This document shows positions 30,196 through 35,299 of a stretch of DNA of 35,299 bases, piece after piece. Positions within the stretch are counted from its first letter, which is position 1. Each line of letters starts with the position of its first letter. The DNA is from an uncultured Collinsella sp. (GTDB taxonomy: Bacteria > Actinomycetota > Coriobacteriia > Coriobacteriales > Coriobacteriaceae): NCBI GenBank assembly GCA_900541175.1, contig UQIT01000022.1:1-35299 (forward strand). The letters run 5' to 3'. The notes below the pieces were generated by a model. It was not told the origin of the DNA, ran no database searches, and saw only the letters and a list, made by a program, of their open reading frames with translations. A program made the translations under genes and the position numbers.

Positions 30196-31461
30196 ATGAA
30201 TACCGACCTGATTGATATCAAGATTCGCGCCGTCGAGGGTGGCGTTACGGCAGCGGCCGGCTTTAAGGCCGCAGGCATCCATGCGGGATTCCGGAAGAAT
30301 CCCGAGCGCTTGGACTATGCGCTCGTCGTGCCCGATAAACCTTGTCCCGGTGCCGGCGTGTTTACGACTAACCGCTTTTGTGCGGCGCCCGTGCAGGTGA
30401 GCCGTGCCAACCTGGGCGGCGCCGACAAGGGCTATGGCATCATCGCCGGTGTTTCTATCAACTCTGGCAACGCCAACGCCGCCACGGGTGAGACCGGTCT
30501 TGCCTGCGCGCGCGAGACCTGCAACATCGCCTCGCAGGTCATCGGCTGCGAGCCCCAGCAGATTCTGGTCGCCTCCACGGGCGTAATTGGTCAGATTCTG
30601 CCGATCGACACGTTTGAGACCGCCGTTCCTGCCGCCCACGAGGCACTCTCCGCCCATGGTGGCGCCGATGCCGCCCGCGCTATCATGACGACCGACACGC
30701 ACTCCAAGGAGTATGCCGTGTGTTACCGCAGCGAGGCCGCGGGGCACGCAGGCAATGCCTATACGGTGGGCGGTATGTGCAAGGGCTCGGGTATGATCAT
30801 GCCCAACATGGCAACCATGATCGCGGTCATAACTACCGATGCCCCCGTCGAGCCGGCGGCGCTCCATGCCTTGTTGCTCTCTACCGTCAAGCAGACCTTT
30901 AATAAGGTAACGGTCGACTCCGACACCTCGACTAACGACACCTGCATCATGCTTGCTTCCGGCGCTGCCGCAGATGCCGAGCCTATTGTCGAGGAATCTG
31001 ACGCCTTCGACGAGCTGGCCTTTGCCGTACATGAGGTGTGCGAGAGCCTGGCGCGCAATATCGCCGCAGATGGCGAGGGCGCATCCAAGCTCGTGACGGT
31101 TAACATCACCGGCGCCGTGAAGGACGAGGAGGCCGATATCGCCGCCCGTGCCGTCGCCAACTCGCCGCTCGTCAAGACCTGCATCGCCGGCCACGACTGC
31201 AACTGGGGCCGCGTTGCCATGGCGCTCGGCAAGTGCGGCGTGCAGTTTAACCAAGAAGATGTGTCCATCGACATGATGGGCATGCCCGTCTGCCGTGATG
31301 GCCTGACCGTTCCCTTTGACGAGGACGAGGCGCTGCGTCGCTTCGAGGCGCCCGAGATTGTGATCTCGGCAGACCTGGGCGCAGGGGACGCGGCGACCAC
31401 CGTGTGGACTTGCGACCTCACGCACGAGTACATCTCCATTAACGGTGACTACCGTTCCTAG
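30196..31461 (+). CDS. argJ: Bifunctional glutamate N-acetyltransferase / ornithine acetyltransferase
   Basis: A 421-residue ArgJ that recycles the acetyl group from N-acetylornithine to glutamate, and in bifunctional forms also uses acetyl-CoA. The precursor is cut autocatalytically before Thr207 in KGSGMIMPNMATMIA; that Thr becomes the nucleophile of the beta chain. Other markers are NSGNANAATG, STGVIGQILPI, DSDTSTNDTC and the ending near CDLTHEYISINGDYRS. GGAG lies upstream of the ATG. No argA or argE is seen nearby, which fits the cyclic acetyl pathway. Whether this one is mono- or bifunctional cannot be settled by eye. Confidence 0.97.
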   Translation: MNTDLIDIKIRAVEGGVTAAAGFKAAGIHAGFRKNPERLDYALVVPDKPCPGAGVFTTNRFCAAPVQVSRANLGGADKGYGIIAGVSINSGNANAATGETGLACARETCNIASQVIGCEPQQILVASTGVIGQILPIDTFETAVPAAHEALSAHGGADAARAIMTTDTHSKEYAVCYRSEAAGHAGNAYTVGGMCKGSGMIMPNMATMIAVITTDAPVEPAALHALLLSTVKQTFNKVTVDSDTSTNDTCIMLASGAAADAEPIVEESDAFDELAFAVHEVCESLARNIAADGEGASKLVTVNITGAVKDEEADIAARAVANSPLVKTCIAGHDCNWGRVAMALGKCGVQFNQEDVSIDMMGMPVCRDGLTVPFDEDEALRRFEAPEIVISADLGAGDAATTVWTCDLTHEYISINGDYRS

Positions 31462-31542
31462 ACTCCCGATGTGCCGTGCGTCCCGCTGCAATCGCGGGCA
31501 ACGAGGTACGGCGCGATAGCTACACGAAAGACGAGGCAGACT

Positions 31543-32523
31543 ATGAAGTTCGCACGCGATTGTCGCTCGAGCGAATCCAACGAAGTTACCGCGCAGCTGC
31601 TGTTCGAGGCGCTGCCGTGGATTAAGAACCTGACCGGCAAGACGGTCGTTATCAAGTACGGCGGTGCCGCCATGGTCGACGAGCAGCTGCGTCGTGACGT
31701 GATGAGCGACATCGTCCTGCTCAAGATTATCGGTATGCGCCCCGTTATCGTGCATGGTGGCGGCAAGGCCATCAACGAGGCACTCAGCCACTACGACATC
31801 CCCGTCGAGTTTAAGAACGGCCAGCGCGTGACCACGCCTGCCACCATGGATATCGTGCGCGAGGTACTGGGCGGCAAGGTCAATCAGGAGCTGGTCGCGG
31901 CGCTCAACCACCACGGCAACCTGGCCGTGGGCGTGTCCGGCAGCGACGCCGGTACCCTTATCGCCGAGCCGCTCGACCCAGAGCTCGGCCGCGTAGGCAA
32001 GGTCACGCACGTCAACACCGACTATATCGAGCGTTTGCTCGATAGCGAGTACATTCCCGTCATTGCTACCGTCGCGGCGGGGGAGGACGGCGGCTTCTTC
32101 AACATCAACGCCGACACCGCCGCCGGTGCCGTTGCGGCGGCGCTCCACGCGCATAAGGCGATCTTCCTTACCGACGTCGATGGCCTGTATAAGGACTTTA
32201 GCGACAAGGATTCGCTCATCTCCAACCTGACGCTCGACGAGGTTAATGAGATGCTCTATGGGGGCGAAGTCGACAAAGGCATGATTCCCAAGCTACGCGC
32301 CGCTGTCGATGCGCTTACCGGCGGCGTATTTCGTGCCCACATCATTAACGGTACTACGCCGCATTCGCTGCTCCTGGAGCTGCTGACCGATGCCGGCGTC
32401 GGCACCGTGATCCACTCCACCGAGACGGCCTACGAGTTCGATACGCATCCGCACCCGCTTTCGACGTTTGCGGCGCGCCTGACCGAGAACCTCGACGAGG
32501 TCGAGAAGCTCCAGACGGTCTAG
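31543..32523 (+). CDS. argB: Acetylglutamate kinase
   Basis: A 326-residue amino-acid kinase-family enzyme that phosphorylates N-acetylglutamate. Landmarks are TGKTVVIKYGGAAMVDEQL (residues about 27-45), MRPVIVHGGGKAINEAL, FKNGQRVTTPATMDIVREVL, NINADTAAGAVAAALHA and IFLTDVDGLYKD. The N-terminal extension before the kinase core (ARDCRSSESNEVTAQLLFEA) contains the helix that in arginine-inhibited kinases shapes the allosteric hexamer, so feedback by arginine is plausible but inferred. The ATG at 31543 with GAGG upstream is preferred over 31471. It is 81 nt after argJ. Confidence 0.97.
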   Translation: MKFARDCRSSESNEVTAQLLFEALPWIKNLTGKTVVIKYGGAAMVDEQLRRDVMSDIVLLKIIGMRPVIVHGGGKAINEALSHYDIPVEFKNGQRVTTPATMDIVREVLGGKVNQELVAALNHHGNLAVGVSGSDAGTLIAEPLDPELGRVGKVTHVNTDYIERLLDSEYIPVIATVAAGEDGGFFNINADTAAGAVAAALHAHKAIFLTDVDGLYKDFSDKDSLISNLTLDEVNEMLYGGEVDKGMIPKLRAAVDALTGGVFRAHIINGTTPHSLLLELLTDAGVGTVIHSTETAYEFDTHPHPLSTFAARLTENLDEVEKLQTV

Positions 32524-32592
32524 CTGACCCGCGGTCGTCGCGTCCCTGCACACATAGCCCTGCGCCGTACGGCGCCCAACGAAAGGCATCCC

Positions 32593-33876
32593 ATGTCACT
32601 TGCTGCTCAACAATCGCTCGAATCCCACTACGTTATGCATACCTTTGGCCGCTCGCCGGTAGAGTTTGTCGAAGGTCACGGCATGAAGCTCATCGGTGAC
32701 GATGGTCGTGAGTATCTCGACTTTATCGCTGGTATTGGCGTGTGTAGTCTAGGTCACGGAAATCCTGCAGTGCTTTCGGCGCTCGAGGCTCAGACCAAAA
32801 AGCTTCTGCATGTGTCTAACTACTTCTACATCGAGCAGCGTGGCCAGGTCGCGGCGCTGCTGTCCAAGCTTGCCAACGACGACGTAGATGGTGCGTGCGT
32901 GCTGGCCGATGCCATTGCCGCCAGCGATGAGACCACGGCCGCTGCGCTCGGTGCCCCGGCTGCGGACGAGCAGGTGTGGGAGACGTTCTTTGCCAATTCT
33001 GGTGCCGAAGCCAACGAGGGCTCGATGAAGCTCGCGCGTCTGTACGCCAAGCGTGCTGGTAACGGCGGCAACACCATCGTATGCATGCGCGGCGGCTTCC
33101 ATGGTCGCACGCTCGAGACCATTGCCGCCACCATGCAGGATTGGCTACAGGATAGCTTCCGCCCGCTGCCGGGTGGCTTTGTGGCCTGCACGCCCAACGA
33201 TGTCGACGAACTGCGTTCGATCTTTAAGCAGCTGGGAAGCGAAGTCTGCGCCGTCATGCTCGAGCCGATCCAGGGCGAGAGCGGTGTACACCCCATGACC
33301 GAGGAGTTTATGGCGGCGGCGCGCGACCTGGCACACGAGGTGGGCGCCGTGTTTATCGCCGACGAGGTCCAGTGTGGCATCTTCCGCTCCGGCAAGCCGT
33401 TTGCATTCCAGACCTTTGGCGTGGAGCCCGACATTATGAGCCTTGCCAAGGGCATTGCCGATGGCGTGCCCATGGGTGCCGTGGTGGCAAAAAAGGAGAT
33501 CGCCGACGTGTTTAAGCCCGGCGATCACGGTTCGACCTTTGGCGGTAGCTGCTTGGCCGTCGCGGCGTGCGCCGCGACGCTCTCCGCGCTCGTGCGCGGC
33601 GATTATGCCGAGCATGCTGCCAAGGTGGGTGCTTATATGGAGGCAAAGCTCACCAAGCTGCCGCATGTGGTCGAGGTACGCGGTCGCGGCTTAATGCTCG
33701 GCTGCGATCTGGATGACGCTGCGGGCGATGCGCATGATATTGTTGCCCGCGCGCTGGCCGCCGGTGCCGTGATTAACGCTACGGGTGCCCATACGCTGCG
33801 TTTCCTGCCGCCGCTCGTGTGCGAGGAAGCTGACGTGGATGGTCTGATCGAGATTCTGTCGGACGTTTTGGCCTAA
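32593..33876 (+). CDS. argD: Acetylornithine aminotransferase
   Basis: A 427-residue class III PLP-dependent aminotransferase that converts N-acetylglutamate semialdehyde to N-acetylornithine. It has YLDFIAGIGVCSLGHGNPAV near the N-terminus, FFANSGAEANEGSMKLAR, RGGFHGRTLETIAAT, and EPIQGESGVHPM. The DEVQCGIFRSG segment binds the cofactor ring, and the PLP Lys is about K286 in SLAKGIADGVPMGA. Between residues about 95 and 130 there is an Ala/Asp-rich insertion (DDVDGACVLADAIAASDE and following) not present in most ArgD. AAAGG precedes the ATG. It ends the arginine run in this window. Confidence 0.95.
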   Translation: MSLAAQQSLESHYVMHTFGRSPVEFVEGHGMKLIGDDGREYLDFIAGIGVCSLGHGNPAVLSALEAQTKKLLHVSNYFYIEQRGQVAALLSKLANDDVDGACVLADAIAASDETTAAALGAPAADEQVWETFFANSGAEANEGSMKLARLYAKRAGNGGNTIVCMRGGFHGRTLETIAATMQDWLQDSFRPLPGGFVACTPNDVDELRSIFKQLGSEVCAVMLEPIQGESGVHPMTEEFMAAARDLAHEVGAVFIADEVQCGIFRSGKPFAFQTFGVEPDIMSLAKGIADGVPMGAVVAKKEIADVFKPGDHGSTFGGSCLAVAACAATLSALVRGDYAEHAAKVGAYMEAKLTKLPHVVEVRGRGLMLGCDLDDAAGDAHDIVARALAAGAVINATGAHTLRFLPPLVCEEADVDGLIEILSDVLA

Positions 33877-33900
33877 CACAGCGCAATAACTCAATTTTGA

Positions 33901-33963
33901 CCGGGTTCCGGACTGCTGGGCGTGTCATATGTGGCACGATTCAGCGGTCTGGACCCCGTTTTG
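33901..33963 (+). terminator. Terminator of the arginine cluster
   Basis: GGGTTCCGGACTGCTG pairs imperfectly with CAGCGGTCTGGACCCC and an inner CGTGTCA/TGGCACG stem. GTTTTGTC follows. Confidence 0.7.
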
Positions 33964-34018
33964 TCTTAGATTTGCTAAGGCGGGGGAGACCTGCTGGTCA
34001 AAAAACATCAAATATGAG

Positions 34019-34044
34019 TACTGTTACCGATTTGGTAGCAGCAA
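34019..34044. repeat. Small hairpin between argD and the IS element
   Basis: CTGTTACC and GGTAGCAG pair (one wobble) around GATTT. It lies outside the transposase gene, about 100 nt from it. It could be a regulator site or part of the disrupted flank. Confidence 0.4.
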
Positions 34045-34094
34045 TTTTGGACTAATAAGGCTAGATAGCAAGACGAAATGGGTGGCGCGCGCAG

Positions 34095-35299
34095 ACGTGG
34101 TGTAAGAGTGTCCTGAGGTCCGTCGCTGCAAGCCCCGATGTTACTCCTTCTTGAGGCCGCGCTTCTCGACTATCTCGTCCACTATCTCCCTGGCGCGCCG
34201 CCCGAGCGCGCGGCGCCTCCCCTCTGTCGGGGCCGGCCTGTCCGCGGGCTCGGCGAAGCCCTCGGCGGCCGAGGCCTCGGAGAACACGCGCTGCTGGGAC
34301 CACTGCCCCTCGGTCTCCATGAGGCTCGCGCACGTCAGGCGCAGCATCGACTCCCTCGAGGGGAAGGACTGCACGACCCTGTAGCGGCGCTTGATCTCGC
34401 GGTTGGCGCGCTCCTGGACGTTGTTGGTGCGGAGCTTGGCCCAGTGCGCCCTGGGGAAGGCCGTGAACGCCAGCGCGGAGTCCTCGGCCTGCTCGAAGAC
34501 CTCGCCGGCCCTGGCGGACACCGACGCCACCCAGGGCGCCGCCTCGGCCCACACGCAGCGCGCGAGGTCGGGGTCGTCCTGGTAGACCGCGGCGTGCACG
34601 AGGTCCCTGACGGCCGCCTTGGAGTCCTCGGGCCTGCCCGAGCAGGCGCTCTGGAGGTTGCGCTGCAGGTGCGTCACGCAGCGCTGCCAGGCGCAGCCCT
34701 GGAACAGGCGCGAGACGGCGGCCACGAGCCCGGCGTGGCTGTCGGAGACCACGAGGCGAACGCCGGCCAGCCCGCGCTCGCGCAGCCCGCCGAGGAATGC
34801 CGCCCAGGAGTCCTCGCTCTCGGTGTCGACCGCGTCGCAGCCCAGGAAGTGCTTGCGCCCGTCGGCGCCCAGCCCGATCGCGGTCACGACGCCCTGCGAG
34901 ACGACCGACGAGCCGACCCTGCAGCTCATGTAGGTGGCGTCGAGCCACAGGTAGCAGCACGGCGTGCCCGAGAGGTCGCGGCGGCGGAACTCCGCCACCT
35001 CGGCGTCGAGGTCGGAGCAGAGGCTCGAGACCTCCGAGCTCGACAGCGAGGATATGCCCAGCTTGGACGCCACGCGCTCGACCTTGCGGGTGGACACGCC
35101 GCACACGTACATCTCCTGCACGATGGCGGCCACCGAGGTGTCGACGCGCGACCATCGCGCGAGCATGCCCTCGGGGTAGTAGGTGCCGTGCCTGAGCTTG
35201 GGTATCTCGAGCTCCACGTCGCCCACGGCGGTCTTGAGCGACCTGGGGCGGTAGCCGTTGCGGCTGGTGTCCCCGGCCGCGCCGCGCCCTTTCTTGAAA
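34095..35299 (-). mobile_element. IS256-family insertion sequence, cut by the window edge
   Basis: The element contains a mutator-type transposase gene read leftwards. Its left end probably lies near 34095-34115, where GTGGTGTAAGAGTGTCC resembles an IS256-family terminal repeat, but the right end is outside the window, so the inverted repeat and target duplication cannot be confirmed. Base composition is clearly more GC-rich than the adjoining DNA. Confidence 0.75.
34141..35299 (-). CDS. IS256 family (mutator-type) transposase, partial
   Basis: At least 385 residues of transposase; the 5' end lies beyond the right edge. The frame is open up to the last base and reads RNGYRPRSLKTAVGDVELEIPK at the visible N-terminal side, the family's typical DNA-binding region. 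Catalytic DDE residues can be placed: first Asp in WLDATYMSCR, second Asp in VVSDSHAGL, and the Glu in NNVQERANREIKRR. A GCAWQRCVTHLQRN segment (the C...H pattern) is also typical. No stop or frameshift is visible, so the enzyme may be active. A GTG at 35226 is internal and not the true start. Confidence 0.93.
   Translation of the reverse strand, partial: FKKGRGAAGDTSRNGYRPRSLKTAVGDVELEIPKLRHGTYYPEGMLARWSRVDTSVAAIVQEMYVCGVSTRKVERVASKLGISSLSSSEVSSLCSDLDAEVAEFRRRDLSGTPCCYLWLDATYMSCRVGSSVVSQGVVTAIGLGADGRKHFLGCDAVDTESEDSWAAFLGGLRERGLAGVRLVVSDSHAGLVAAVSRLFQGCAWQRCVTHLQRNLQSACSGRPEDSKAAVRDLVHAAVYQDDPDLARCVWAEAAPWVASVSARAGEVFEQAEDSALAFTAFPRAHWAKLRTNNVQERANREIKRRYRVVQSFPSRESMLRLTCASLMETEGQWSQQRVFSEASAAEGFAEPADRPAPTEGRRRALGRRAREIVDEIVEKRGLKKE

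Noticed and set aside
29818..32154. 778-codon minus-strand frame across argC, argJ and argB
   Set aside because: Shadow of three well-supported arginine genes in GC-rich DNA; no recognisable domain.
34061..35155. Second minus-strand frame overlapping the transposase
   Set aside because: Arg/Gly-rich shadow of the IS256 transposase in very GC-rich DNA. IS256 elements encode a single transposase.

Overview
The window looks like chromosomal DNA from a Gram-positive, high-GC anaerobe of the class Coriobacteriia, most likely Collinsella. This is inferred from the set of protein families and the GC-rich codon use; no rRNA marker is present. No rRNA or tRNA gene was seen. Most of the window is ordinary core genome: about 26 protein genes in short operons, most separated by recognisable hairpin terminators.

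Layout. 1-4.6 kb: a 3-hydroxyacyl-CoA dehydrogenase gene (+), then two convergent/minus-strand membrane protein genes, a DUF389 protein and an OPT-family oligopeptide transporter. 4.7-7.6 kb: plus-strand housekeeping genes: type III pantothenate kinase (coaX), dCMP deaminase, a NifU-type Fe-S scaffold and prolipoprotein diacylglyceryl transferase (lgt). 7.7-12.5 kb: a large DUF6020-like polytopic membrane protein, a YebC/PmpR protein, and a three-gene envelope-stress operon (AmaP-like, DUF2273, Asp23/Gls24). 12.7-16.6 kb: a YitT transporter-like protein, then a cluster of zinc-ribbon/DUF membrane proteins (DUF4013, DUF4234, DUF2752). One of these carries a single-base frameshift, and another has a long Ala-Pro tandem repeat. 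16.7-20 kb: a divergent pair, an M20 amidohydrolase (-) and a YtcJ-like amidohydrolase (+).

20.0-20.9 kb: a 0.9-kb gene-free stretch holding two inverted-repeat elements, followed by groES-groEL. 23.2-24.2 kb: a visibly AT-richer islet with a NYN-domain protein gene (-). 24.3-28.8 kb: an FMN riboswitch controlling ribU, a fused double-ATPase ecfA and ecfT, apparently co-transcribed with two FMN-binding split-barrel (PNPOx-like) proteins. 29.0-33.9 kb: the arginine cluster argC-argJ-argB-argD, with ArgR-box-like sites upstream. 34.1 kb to the end: a 5'-truncated (by the window edge) IS256/mutator-family transposase.

The most notable items are: the riboflavin-uptake operon with flavoprotein passengers; the frameshifted zinc-ribbon/DUF4234 gene; several families of intergenic hairpin repeats, including a 53-nt sequence present twice in inverted orientation and a perfect 33-bp inverted repeat; and a structured region between argC and argJ. 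I did not find a convincing defence system, CRISPR array or biosynthetic cluster. The NYN gene islet is the nearest thing to accessory cargo besides the IS.
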